From Lachnospiraceae bacterium (GTDB lineage Bacteria > Bacillota > Clostridia > Lachnospirales > Lachnospiraceae), in assembly GCA_017408735.1 (NCBI GenBank), contig JAFQUB010000017.1, positions 1 to 64,000 on the forward strand: a DNA stretch of 64,000 bases, read 5' to 3'. Below, piece after piece: positions 27,210 through 35,541 of the stretch. The notes beneath the pieces are model-generated. The model was not told the origin of the DNA. It saw nothing but the letters and a program-made list of their open reading frames with translations, and ran no database searches. A program made the translations under genes and the position numbers. Each line of letters opens with the position of its first letter. The first letter of the stretch is position 1.

Positions 27210-29075
27210 ATGGAAGTTTATCAGAAATTAAATATTCAGTTAAATAAACAGATAGTGATGGAACGGCTTCAGGGAGATAAGTCCGAACATCTTAGAAAGG
27301 CAGTAGGAAGTGACTATGAAAGGTTGCTTCCTGCCTTTTTGCAGTGGATAAAGCCGGAATACAGAATTCAGGCAGAGCCACAGGAAAAAAGAGCGTATAT
27401 TTTATTGACACTGGGTTCAGAGATTGTGAAAGAAATAGAATCCAAAATGCAGGAAGGCAATGTGATGGAAGCATTGCTGCTAGATGCCATGTCGGATACC
27501 TATTTATTCCAAATGGATGGAGAAATAGGAGAATTGCCCAAGGAATTATTTGCAGAAATGAAGCTGGGAGTAGAGAAACGACTGGACCCGGGCGTGGATT
27601 TGGAACTGAAAGAACAGCTTACTATTTACGAAAGAACAAAAAAGGACAAGGATGAAATCAGTATCACAAAAGGTTATATGTTTAAACCGGTAAAAACCTT
27701 TGGATATATTCTGCAACTGACCGAAAACAAAGAGATATTCCGGATGCAGCATGATTGTAGTAAATGTAACAATCTACAATGCAAGATGCGGGGCAAAATT
27801 CAGCTGGAAATGGGGGCGGCCGAAAGCTTTTCTGTCATTACGGCAGGAACTAACATATTCACTGAAACAGAAGAAAAGATGCAGCCACCCTTTCAAATTG
27901 CAGTGGATTTGGGAACCACCACCATTGCCATGCAACTGTTGGCAGGAGAAAAAGCAGTTCCGGTAAAAACTTATACTGCTGTAAATTCCTGTAGAAAATA
28001 TGGCAGTGATGTGATTACACGAATTCAAAATGCAAACAGTGGTGGTATGGAGCTTCTGCAAAAACTTTCCAGAGCAGATTTGCTTCAAGGGGTGAAAGCT
28101 TTATGTGAAACTGCACAGATTACACCGGCAGACATTGAACGGATTGGAATTGCAGGAAACACTACGGTAAGCCAGATATTGCTGGGACAAAGTTTGCAGG
28201 GACTGGCCTCCTATCCATTCACGCCAGTAACATACAAATTACAGAAACTGAAATTTCAGGAAGTATTTGAAAACAGTGACTCTCAGGCAGAGGTGATTGT
28301 GTTTCCACCAATTTCCGGCTTTGTAGGCGGTGATATTGTAGCCGGTTTGTTTCAGTGTGGATTTCTCAACAGAAAACGACCGGCAATGTTGATAGATATT
28401 GGAACAAACGGAGAAATGGTAATAGGGGACGGAGAGCATCTTTTGTGTACTTCCGTTGCGGCAGGTCCTGCTTTTGAGGGCGGAGGCTTGCGAAATGGAG
28501 TGGGAAGCATTGCCGGTGCCATTAGTGCCTTTGAATTCAATGGCAAAGTTACCACAATTCAGGGAAAGAGTCCGGTAGGAATATGCGGAACCGGTATGGT
28601 AGAAATATTATCGGAATTAAAGGATGCCCGTATTTTAAATAAGGAAGGAAATCTTCTGGAACGCTATGCGGGCAATGGTTATGAAGTGACAAAAACAGAG
28701 TCCGGCCAGTCAATCAGCATTTATCAACAGGATATCAGGGAACTGCAGCTTGCCAAAGGAGCCATTGGAACAGGAATTGAACTGCTTGCCAAAGCATATG
28801 GAAAAACATACCGGGAAATACCGGAAGTGTTTGTGGCAGGCGGTTTTGGCTATCGGATGAATATTCGAAAAGCAGTGAATATCGGAATTTTCCCAAGAGA
28901 ATTTTTAGGAAAAATAAAAACGGTAGGAAATACTTCCTTAGCTGGTGTGGAGAGTTTTTTGCGAGATTCCAATGCAGAGGAAAAAATACAGAAAATTACG
29001 GAGATATCCAAAGAAGTAGTACTTGCAAAAACCGAGGAATTTGAAAAAACTTATGTAAAACATTTAGGACTGTAG
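27210..29075 (+). CDS. MetH-activation-like domain fused to DUF4445 ASKHA ATPase
   Basis: A 621-aa protein. The N-terminal 220 residues resemble the cobalamin-dependent methionine synthase activation domain (KAYILLTLGSEI, LLDAMSDTYLFQMDGEI, ISITKGYMFKPVKTFGYIL) and end in a C-x2-C-x4-C cluster (CSKCNNLQC). The C-terminal 400 residues are the DUF4445/RACE-type ASKHA domain (VDLGTTTIAM, GIAGNTTVSQI, IDIGTNGEMV, FVAGGFG). RACE proteins use ATP and an iron-sulphur centre to reactivate corrinoid proteins. Here the usual 2Fe-2S ferredoxin is absent. Start ATG 27210 is preferred to GTG 27201. It is probably a B12-enzyme reactivase. Confidence 0.8.
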   Translation: MEVYQKLNIQLNKQIVMERLQGDKSEHLRKAVGSDYERLLPAFLQWIKPEYRIQAEPQEKRAYILLTLGSEIVKEIESKMQEGNVMEALLLDAMSDTYLFQMDGEIGELPKELFAEMKLGVEKRLDPGVDLELKEQLTIYERTKKDKDEISITKGYMFKPVKTFGYILQLTENKEIFRMQHDCSKCNNLQCKMRGKIQLEMGAAESFSVITAGTNIFTETEEKMQPPFQIAVDLGTTTIAMQLLAGEKAVPVKTYTAVNSCRKYGSDVITRIQNANSGGMELLQKLSRADLLQGVKALCETAQITPADIERIGIAGNTTVSQILLGQSLQGLASYPFTPVTYKLQKLKFQEVFENSDSQAEVIVFPPISGFVGGDIVAGLFQCGFLNRKRPAMLIDIGTNGEMVIGDGEHLLCTSVAAGPAFEGGGLRNGVGSIAGAISAFEFNGKVTTIQGKSPVGICGTGMVEILSELKDARILNKEGNLLERYAGNGYEVTKTESGQSISIYQQDIRELQLAKGAIGTGIELLAKAYGKTYREIPEVFVAGGFGYRMNIRKAVNIGIFPREFLGKIKTVGNTSLAGVESFLRDSNAEEKIQKITEISKEVVLAKTEEFEKTYVKHLGL

Positions 29076-29147
29076 AATGAAACATATTTTCAGGTGAAAC
29101 TGAGTAAAATGTACTAAGAGTTTTCATTGATGGGAAAGCAGTAGAGC

Positions 29148-29666
29148 ATGAAAGAAAAAAATAAAAAACTGTTCCTTCTTTTGGGCATTAATATAATCCT
29201 GCTACTTATCAATATCATATTTATATCAGATATACCCCTTTCAGCAAGCTGTGCAACCCAATTTGCAGAAGTTACACCGGCAGAAAGTGAAAATCAGATA
29301 AAGAAAAAAATAGCACTTACATTCGATGATGGACCCCATGAAAAGTATACTCCTATGCTTTTGGATGGTTTAAAGGAACGAAATGTAAGTGCCAGTTTTT
29401 TTTTAATGGGAAAAAATGCAGAAAAATATCCGGAGATTGTAGAGAGGATGAAAGAAGAGGGGCATGTGGTAGGAAATCACAGTTATTCCCACGTACAGTT
29501 AAATTCCATGAAAGAAGTGGAAGCCTGTAAAGAAATGACGAAGGCAAATGAAGTGATAAGAAAAATTACTGGAGAAACGCCTAATTACGTTCGTCCGCCC
29601 TTTGGCGCATGGAGCAATAATTTGGACTGTATTACAAATATGATTGTGGTATTGTGGGATGTGGAT
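29148..29666 (+). pseudogene. Polysaccharide deacetylase, 5' part (split by mobile element)
   Basis: The N-terminal 172 codons of a NodB-fold deacetylase: a membrane anchor, then LTFDDGPHEKYT (catalytic Asp pair), GNHSYSHVQL (metal His) and RPPFGAWS. At LWDVD the frame leaves the gene and ends after LVTRV at 29687 inside the inserted element. The remaining domain lies at 32491-32682; joining at GAT restores LWDVDPLDWK in frame, giving 235 aa. The truncated product lacks the C-terminal active-site strand and its LLHD motif. Confidence 0.9.
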
Positions 29667-29889
29667 ACACTTGTAACAAGAGTATAGATTTTAAGAAAAA
29701 AAATTTTTTCAAAAAGTTTTGGAAATTTGTTGTATTTTTGATATCTACTTGTGTATTAATGTTAAGACAATGAATTTCAGAGGTTTTTATAAGTGATAAA
29801 GAACACATATAAAAATATCACGAAAGAAGAAAAAATCAATCTTTACTTGAAATTTATTGATTACTTAAATTACAAGGAGGATATCAAGC

Positions 29890-31386
29890 GTGAGCAGAAC
29901 AGAAGCAATTTACGCAAGACAGAGTGTAGACAAAAAGGACAGCGTGAGCATTGAAACCCAGATTGAGAAATGCGAATACATAACAAAAGGAAATGTAGAA
30001 ACTTATAAAGATAAAGGATATTCTGGAAAAAATACTGCTAGACCAGACCTTGAGCGTTTATTAAAAGATATTAAAGCAAATAAAATCAGCAGGGTTATCG
30101 TTTACCGACTAGACCGTATCAGTAGAAATATTACAGACTTTTATAACCTATATTCCATTATGCAGGAGCATGGAACAGAATTTTTATCAGTAAACGAAAA
30201 TTTTGATACTTCTAATCCTATGGGGCGGGCAATGATGGGAATTTTGATTGTGTTTGCACAAATGGAACGAGAAAGCATACAAGAACGTGTGAAAGATAAT
30301 TATTACTCTCGTATCAGCATGGATGGGCGTTGGGCAGGTGGTCCTGCTCCTTATGGTTTTACAAATGGAAAGACAAAAGATAAAAAGCCAACACTTAAAG
30401 TAAATATTGATGAAATGGAAATCGTGAAATATTGTTTTAATCAATATGCATATTCTCCTAATATATCTATGCAAAAGATATGTAATCATCTCACAGAGAA
30501 AGGTTATAGGAGCAGACGTGAAAATGGAGCATGGGATAATGTAACGATTGCTCGAATGCTTCAAAATAGTGTGTATGTTATTGCAGATGAACGACTAAGA
30601 AAATACTATGAAATACGGAAGGTCAAATTCTTAAATGAAGGAAAATGGGATGGTACAACAAGCTGTCATATTGTAGGTAAAAGAGTTGGAAATGCAAATG
30701 TTAGGAAATATACAGATTTAAAAGAACAAAGTATTTATCTTACAAATTTTGCAGGTGTTATTGACAGCAAAACCTTTATCATGGTGCAAGAACGTTTAGC
30801 GAATAATGAACAAATAAAACGTGCAAATTCTTCGGGAGCTTTGCAGGAATTAACTGGATTGCTGAAATGTCCGAAATGTGGATATGCCATCAAATGTCAT
30901 AATAAATCAGCAAAGGGAGTGCCATATCTTGGATGCCATGGAAAATATACCTTGAAAGTTTGCGATGTTACATTTAAAGGTGTAAAGTTTGCAGATATTC
31001 AAGATAAAGTGGGAAAGGAAATACAAAAAGAACTAGATAAAATTGCAAAAATGATTATAGACGAGATAGCTTCTGACAAGAAGAAAGAAAACAAAATAAA
31101 TGAATTAAAGGATAAGATAGACCGACTTCTTGAACTCGCTTCTCTTGGTGGGGAAAGTGTTAATATGGTACATAGTAAGATTGAAACTCTACAGCAGGAA
31201 ATAAATGAAATACAGCTTACAGAGTTTATGAATACTAAAACGACTGAAAGACTTCGTGTTTCGGATAGATTACCGCTAGTTTATAATCGCCTATCTATAG
31301 ATGAAAAGAAAAGTATCTGTCAGCAGATGATTGAAAAAATACTTCTTTCTTCAAACGGAGATATGGAGATTATCTGGAAGATTTAA
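29890..31386 (+). CDS. Large serine recombinase (integrase of the element)
   Basis: A 498-aa protein. The resolvase domain (1-about 150) has catalytic Ser in YARQSVDKKDS and the R-x-DRISRN, ERESIQER motifs. The recombinase domain (about 160-270) includes APYGFTNG. A zinc ribbon (CPKCGYAIKC ... LGCHG ... C) lies at about 325-365, then a coiled coil (about 395-440) with a C-terminal helical end. It starts at GTG 29890 after AAGGAGG. It would catalyse GA-core integration and excision; excision normally needs a directionality factor, which is not obvious in the element. Confidence 0.95.
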   Translation: MSRTEAIYARQSVDKKDSVSIETQIEKCEYITKGNVETYKDKGYSGKNTARPDLERLLKDIKANKISRVIVYRLDRISRNITDFYNLYSIMQEHGTEFLSVNENFDTSNPMGRAMMGILIVFAQMERESIQERVKDNYYSRISMDGRWAGGPAPYGFTNGKTKDKKPTLKVNIDEMEIVKYCFNQYAYSPNISMQKICNHLTEKGYRSRRENGAWDNVTIARMLQNSVYVIADERLRKYYEIRKVKFLNEGKWDGTTSCHIVGKRVGNANVRKYTDLKEQSIYLTNFAGVIDSKTFIMVQERLANNEQIKRANSSGALQELTGLLKCPKCGYAIKCHNKSAKGVPYLGCHGKYTLKVCDVTFKGVKFADIQDKVGKEIQKELDKIAKMIIDEIASDKKKENKINELKDKIDRLLELASLGGESVNMVHSKIETLQQEINEIQLTEFMNTKTTERLRVSDRLPLVYNRLSIDEKKSICQQMIEKILLSSNGDMEIIWKI

Positions 31387-31413
31387 TATTTAGCTGAAAA
31401 TAAAAAGAGAGAC

Positions 31414-31442
31414 TTGAAAAATCAAGCCTCTCCATGTATAAT
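31414..31442 (+). promoter_or_regulatory. Promoter of the putative RNA antitoxin
   Basis: TTGAAA (31414-31419), 17 nt, TATAAT (31437-31442), starting 28 nt after the recombinase stop. Confidence 0.7.
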
Positions 31443-31448
31443 CTAATT

Positions 31449-31550
31449 AGAAAGGTTATCGGATGAGTTATCCGATTGCCCTCTGTATGAAAATGAATTA
31501 CAAGAATAGCATCCTCAACTTTGGACGGTCTGGGATGCTATTTCTTTTTG
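31449..31550 (+). ncRNA. Putative antisense RNA antitoxin (RNAII-like)
   Basis: A roughly 100-nt transcript predicted from the promoter at 31414-31442 to a terminator (AATAGCATCC at 31505, GGATGCTATT at 31533, then TTTCTTTTT). A 5' hairpin ATCGGAT/ATCCGAT is present. Two segments, GTTATCGGA (31455) and CCCTCTGTATG (31479), recur on the same strand at 31656 and 31631. They are therefore complementary to the 5' leader and Shine-Dalgarno of the oppositely transcribed toxin mRNA. The 3' end overlaps the toxin gene end. Confidence 0.65.
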
Positions 31551-31621
31551 TTACGATTGTCTATATATGACAGAGCCGCGAATATTACTAGCAATAAAGT
31601 TAAAACTTCCATTGTGTTCAT
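31538..31621 (-). CDS. Putative type I toxin, 27-aa membrane peptide
   Basis: A 27-residue peptide: one hydrophobic helix (about residues 5-19, VLTLLLVIFAALSYI) followed by a charged tail (DNRNKKK). This is the form of Fst/Ldr-like pore toxins. A GGAGGGTG site precedes ATG 31621. A minus-strand promoter lies at 31701-31729, giving an about 70-nt leader. The leader and the ribosome-binding site carry sequences complementary to the convergent RNA at 31449-31550. It is too short for usual ORF calling. Confidence 0.68.
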   Translation of the reverse strand: MNTMEVLTLLLVIFAALSYIDNRNKKK

Positions 31622-31700
31622 AGGGCATCACCCTCCTTATGTACTAGAGGGCATCGTTATCGGAAACGCATCCGCTTCTTTCTTTTCGATTATGAAAAAT

Positions 31701-31729
31701 ATTGTAGCATGATTTAATGGGGATGTCCA
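31701..31729 (-). promoter_or_regulatory. Promoter of the putative toxin mRNA
   Basis: On the minus strand: TGGACA, 17 nt, TACAAT, placing the transcript start near 31694. Confidence 0.6.
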
Positions 31730-31843
31730 TGGGGAATTGACAAAATTTGACTTGGAATAGGAGCATATTGCTTTTAGATTTAATTATACACATTATTTTT
31801 TTAATAATTATTTTTCGGATTTAATATTTATTATTCTTATCTA

Positions 31844-31981
31844 TTGATTTTTATTTGTATCGAATGATACAATCTAAATGTAGAGGTTTTATAACTTCCA
31901 CATTTAGTTAATCAGTAACAATTAACATTGTTAGAAAGTAAAGTGTTTCAAGCTCTCTGCTACTTGCAGGGGGCTTTTTTT
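31844..31981 (+). ncRNA. Candidate small structured RNA with own promoter and terminator
   Basis: A possible promoter TTGATT (31844), 18 nt, TACAAT (31868) overlaps the perfect inverted repeat TTGTATC/GATACAA (31855-31872). Downstream are stem CTAAATGT.../...ACATTTAG (31874-31907), stem TAACAAT/ATTGTTA (31916-31933) and a clear terminator AGCTCTCTGC/GCAGGGGGCT plus seven T (31951-31981). The first stem starts before the expected +1, so the 5' end is uncertain. There is no ORF. Confidence 0.4.
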
Positions 31982-32017
31982 CAGCCAATTCCAGAGGTGG
32001 CAGAGAAGCAGAGAAAC

Positions 32018-32066
32018 CCAACCCACCACATGCAAATAATTATTTGAATGTGGTAGATTGGGTTGG
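32018..32066. repeat. Large hairpin in the element
   Basis: CCAACCC + ACCACAT pairs with ATGTGGT, a 5-nt bulge, and GGGTTGG, capped by the palindrome CAAATAATTATTTG. There is no T-run. The stretch from 31740 to 32246 has no gene; it may be a recombination, replication or regulatory site. Confidence 0.6.
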
Positions 32067-32246
32067 TAAGGTTGGACAATTCCGGCGGAGTATAGAGTTC
32101 TTCGTAACCTTTTCACAAAACCATTAACAATGGATAATTCTCAACTGCCCTTGAATTTTACTTGTATACTTCATTTTACACAGTACCTAATAATAGGTGT
32201 TTTCCTCCTGCTCTTTAAGATTATTTAATATATCTAGTTAGCTGGT

Positions 32247-32429
32247 TTGTATATATTGGAACAGTATTTTGTCAAATATATCGGAGGCAGAGATAATGTG
32301 GAAGATGTACCAAATGATATTTCTAAATTATTTGAAATGGTAAATTATACAACGAAAGATATTGTTGTTGGAAAAGATAACTATTTAATAACAGCAGACG
32401 ATATTGATAGAATGCCTAATAATGCTTAG
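32247..32429 (+). CDS. Short acidic ORF at the right end of the element
   Basis: A 60-codon ORF from TTG 32247 (MYILEQYFVKYIGGRDNVED...DNYLITADDIDRMPNNA). It has no convincing ribosome-binding site and no recognised domain. It may be the tail of a truncated gene. A terminator follows at 32438. Confidence 0.35.
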   Translation: MYILEQYFVKYIGGRDNVEDVPNDISKLFEMVNYTTKDIVVGKDNYLITADDIDRMPNNA

Positions 32430-32437
32430 GTATAAAG

Positions 32438-32472
32438 GGATATGAGATTTATTTTTCATATCCTTTTTCTTT
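32438..32472 (+). terminator. Terminator near the right end of the element
   Basis: Stem GGATATGA / TCATATCC with loop, followed by TTTTTCTTT. Confidence 0.75.
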
Positions 32473-32490
32473 ACTTTTGTATCAAACAGT

Positions 32491-32682
32491 GATCCATTGG
32501 ATTGGAAATGTCAGAATAAAGATTTGGTGGTAAAAAGGGTGGTGTCAAAAGTAAAGGAAGATGATATAATACTGTTGCATGATTCCTATCAAAGTACCGT
32601 GGAGGCAACTTTCGAGATTATTGATACTTTGGAAAAGGAAGGGTATGAGTTTGTAACTTTAGACGAAATGATTTTGGAATAA
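32491..32682 (+). pseudogene. Polysaccharide deacetylase, 3' part
   Basis: 64 codons (DPLDWKCQNKDLVVKRVVSKV... to ...FVTLDEMILE) completing the NodB fold, including the IILLHDSYQSTVEA motif with the conserved His-Asp. The fragment lacks a start codon; it is the continuation of the gene begun at 29148. Excision of the element would restore it. Confidence 0.9.
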
Positions 32683-32727
32683 CCCCTTTGTTATGAGTGG
32701 CAGAGGATAGGATATAAGAGGATAAAA

Positions 32728-34053
32728 ATGGATTTATTTAGCTATATGCGGGAAGAGAATTTGAAAAATGAGTCACCTTTGGCAGCAAGAATGCGGCCGG
32801 AAACTTTAGAGGAAGTGGTAGGACAGCAACATATCATTGGCCAAGATAAGTTGTTATATCGTGCCATTAAGGCGGATAAACTGAGTTCGGTTATTTTTTA
32901 TGGTCCTCCGGGAACAGGAAAAACCACTCTTGCCAAGGTGATTGCCAACACCACCAGTGCGGAATTTACCCAGATAAATGCCACCATTGCCGGAAAAAAG
33001 GATATGGAAGCAGTGGTAGAGCAGGCAAAAAACAATCTTGGAATGTATGGAAAGAAAACCATTCTGTTTGTAGACGAAATTCATAGATTTAACAAAGGAC
33101 AACAGGATTATCTTCTGCCTTTTGTGGAAGATGGAACTTTAATTTTAATTGGTGCAACCACAGAAAATCCGTATTTTGAAGTGAATGGGGCGCTGATATC
33201 CCGCTCCATTATTTTTCAGTTGAAGCCACTGGAAAAGGAAGATATTAAAACACTGCTTTGCCGTGTGGTGGAGGATGAAAAGAAGGGGATGGGTGCCTAT
33301 AATGCGGAAATTACAGAGGATGCTATGGAATTTTTAGCAGACATTTCCAATGGCGATGCCCGAATGGCTTTGAATGCCATTGAACTGGGGATTATGACCA
33401 CTGAGCGCGGGGAAGATGGGAAAATTCAAATTACCTTGGAAGTGGCGCAGGACTGTATCCAGAAGCGTGTGATTCGTTATGACAAAACGGGCGATAATCA
33501 TTATGATACTATCTCTGCATTTATTAAAAGTATGCGGGGGTCAGACCCGGATGCGGCTGTTTATTATCTGGCACGGATGCTTTACGCAGGCGAGGATATC
33601 AAATTTATTGCAAGAAGAATTATGATTTGTGCTTCGGAAGATGTGGGAAATGCTGATCCACAGGCTTTGCAGGTGGCAGTGGCAGCGGCACAGGCAGTGG
33701 AACGAATCGGTATGCCGGAAGCTCAGATTATACTTTCTCAGGCCGTTTCCTATGTGGCAACCGCACCAAAAAGCAACGCAGCCTGTACAGGAATTTTCAA
33801 AGCAATGGATGTGGTGAAAAACACCAAAACAGCAGCAATTCCGCCATATTTGCAGGATGCCCATTACGGCGGTGCAGCAAAATTAGGTCATGGAATCGGC
33901 TATAAATATGCCCATGACTATCCAAACCATTATGTAAAACAGCAGTACTTACCGGATGAATTGGTTGGAGAGGTATTTTATGAACCTTCGGATAATGGGT
34001 ATGAGAGAAAGATTAAGGAGCATATGGAGAGGATTCAGAGGGAAGCGGAATAG
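32728..34053 (+). CDS. rarA: Replication-associated recombination protein A
   Basis: A 441-aa MgsA/WRNIP1-family AAA+ ATPase acting at stalled replication forks. N-terminal [16 protein letters not shown], Walker [10 protein letters not shown], Walker [11 protein letters not shown], sensor GATTENP, and the C-terminal tetramerisation domain ([45 protein letters not shown]). The length is normal. It is convergent with the next gene. Confidence 0.96.
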   Translation: MDLFSYMREENLKNESPLAARMRPETLEEVVGQQHIIGQDKLLYRAIKADKLSSVIFYGPPGTGKTTLAKVIANTTSAEFTQINATIAGKKDMEAVVEQAKNNLGMYGKKTILFVDEIHRFNKGQQDYLLPFVEDGTLILIGATTENPYFEVNGALISRSIIFQLKPLEKEDIKTLLCRVVEDEKKGMGAYNAEITEDAMEFLADISNGDARMALNAIELGIMTTERGEDGKIQITLEVAQDCIQKRVIRYDKTGDNHYDTISAFIKSMRGSDPDAAVYYLARMLYAGEDIKFIARRIMICASEDVGNADPQALQVAVAAAQAVERIGMPEAQIILSQAVSYVATAPKSNAACTGIFKAMDVVKNTKTAAIPPYLQDAHYGGAAKLGHGIGYKYAHDYPNHYVKQQYLPDELVGEVFYEPSDNGYERKIKEHMERIQREAE

Positions 34054-34068
34054 AAGTTTAAAGAATAA

Positions 34069-34098
34069 AATGGCACAGTGATTGAAAACTGTGCCATT
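34069..34098. terminator. Bidirectional terminator between rarA and the DUF4364 gene
   Basis: An 11-bp perfect stem AATGGCACAGT / ACTGTGCCATT with an 8-nt loop. Confidence 0.8.
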
Positions 34099-34103
34099 AA
34101 AGT

Positions 34104-34619
34104 TTATTTCAACAATTCACTCATAATATATGCATAAACCGGTTGGCTGTTTTGTTCCCAGTTTCTGCATACCATTTCTGCATCTTCCAAAGTTGGAACG
34201 GTAATGGTTAAATCAATGAGAGGTGATTTTTTCTCCATAACACGACAGCGAACCGCATATTCATTGTCGGCATTTTTTTCAAAATCAGCTAGTATAGAAC
34301 GTTCGTTGTACAATTCATAACCATGACTTTTGATATAGGAGGTAATATCCTCCTTAATCTGTTCTGAAATTCTGTTTTCAAAGAATCCCAGTGTTTCCAT
34401 ACCCTCCTCTGTAATATTATAGAGAGAATTCTTGGAAGAAGCATCCACCCGGATGAGTTTTACTTCCAAAAGTTCAGCCAGTGCCTGCTGTAATGTCAGG
34501 TAATCGGTATATTCCTTGTCCAGAATAAAGTCCGTAATCTGGCTGTTAGAAAGTGAAAAATTCACTTTGCTTAACATATAAAGTATGATTAATTTGTAAA
34601 GTGTAAATGGTTCTGACAT
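34104..34619 (-). CDS. DUF4364 family protein
   Basis: A 171-aa protein matching DUF4364: an N-terminal winged-helix-like domain (YKLIILYMLSKVNFSLSNSQITDFIL ... LIRVDASSKNSLYNITEEGMETL) and a C-terminal alpha/beta part. It is widespread in Clostridia with unknown role; a DNA-binding function is suggested by fold only. It is last gene of the malic enzyme-radical SAM-DUF4364 minus-strand unit. Confidence 0.85.
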   Translation of the reverse strand: MSEPFTLYKLIILYMLSKVNFSLSNSQITDFILDKEYTDYLTLQQALAELLEVKLIRVDASSKNSLYNITEEGMETLGFFENRISEQIKEDITSYIKSHGYELYNERSILADFEKNADNEYAVRCRVMEKKSPLIDLTITVPTLEDAEMVCRNWEQNSQPVYAYIMSELLK

Positions 34620-34630
34620 GGTCTACCCCC

Positions 34631-35539
34631 TTATCTTTTTTTGCCCTGCCAGGTATTTCGTAGTCTGAATTCCTGATTAATAGTATTTAATACACGTTTT
34701 TTATCACCGCTCCAAAGTGGAGCAATCAAAAGATTTTTAGGCCCGTCCCCTGTAATTCTATGTACTACTATATTTTCTGGAAGACGTTCCACAATAGAAA
34801 CTATAATATCAGTATACTGTGAAAGTTCCAAAACTTCAAACTTATTTTCAAAAAAATCTTTGGCAAGGTCGGTTCCTTTTAGTATATGCAGTAATTGCAA
34901 TTTTATTCCTTGTACTGGTAAATCAGAAATATAATCGGCAGTTGCCAGCATATCAGCCTTGCTTTCGCCGGGAAGTCCCAGAATCATATGCACAATCACC
35001 TCAATACCTGCTTTACTTAGGCGTTTTACAGCATCTTGAAAACAGGAAAGTGGATAACCACGGCGAATGTATTGGGCGGTTGTCTCATGAATTGTTTGAA
35101 GACCTAATTCAACCCAGACTGGTTTTATGGCAGATAATTCTTGTAGTAATTGGATAATCTCATTAGAAAGACAGTCAGGACGTGTGGCAATGGAAAGAAT
35201 TTTAATGTCCGGATGGGAAATTGCTTCCATAAATACTTTTCTAAGATAAGAAACAGGAGCATAAGTGTTGGTATAAGCCTGAAAATAGGCAATATAACTG
35301 TTCCCCTTCATTTTGTTGCGTACCCGCCTCTTTGCAGCATCTATTTGCTCTGTAATGGAATGTTGGGGATTTTCGGCAAAATCGCCCGAACCACCTGCGC
35401 TACAGAAGATGCACCCTCTGGTATCAAGGGTGCCATCTCTGTTTGGACAGGTCATACCTGCGTTTAAGGAAAGTTTATACAGCTTTTCTCCGTAGGTGTT
35501 TTTCAAATATGTATTCAGTGAATAGTAAGGACAATCCAT
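34631..35539 (-). CDS. Radical SAM protein, TIGR01212/YtqA-like family
   Basis: A 302-aa radical SAM enzyme. The cluster motif is MTCPNRDGTLDTRGCIFCSAGG, the family's unusual spacing (C-x-many-C-x2-C). It also has the SAM-binding region and MILGLPGES, with the C-terminal EFRLRNTWQGK. The substrate is unproven; YtqA relatives have been linked to tRNA modification. ATG 35539 or the adjacent ATG 35542 is the start. It overlaps the malic enzyme stop. Confidence 0.88.
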   Translation of the reverse strand: MDCPYYSLNTYLKNTYGEKLYKLSLNAGMTCPNRDGTLDTRGCIFCSAGGSGDFAENPQHSITEQIDAAKRRVRNKMKGNSYIAYFQAYTNTYAPVSYLRKVFMEAISHPDIKILSIATRPDCLSNEIIQLLQELSAIKPVWVELGLQTIHETTAQYIRRGYPLSCFQDAVKRLSKAGIEVIVHMILGLPGESKADMLATADYISDLPVQGIKLQLLHILKGTDLAKDFFENKFEVLELSQYTDIIVSIVERLPENIVVHRITGDGPKNLLIAPLWSGDKKRVLNTINQEFRLRNTWQGKKR

Positions 35540-35541
35540 CA

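Larger units (their letters stand above)
29664..32490 (+). mobile_element. 2,827-bp serine-recombinase integrative element
   Basis: Its boundaries are set by the split deacetylase gene: both junctions share GAT (29664-29666 and 32491-32493). Joining the element ends rebuilds an attP with inverted arms TACTTTTGT and ACAAGAGTA (8 of 9 pair) placed 10 and 9 nt from GAT, so the dyad centre falls on the dinucleotide GA. Contents: one large serine recombinase, a par-like type I toxin-antitoxin locus, an AT-rich region with several hairpins, and a 60-aa ORF. No transfer, replication or cargo genes are seen. Confidence 0.85.
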
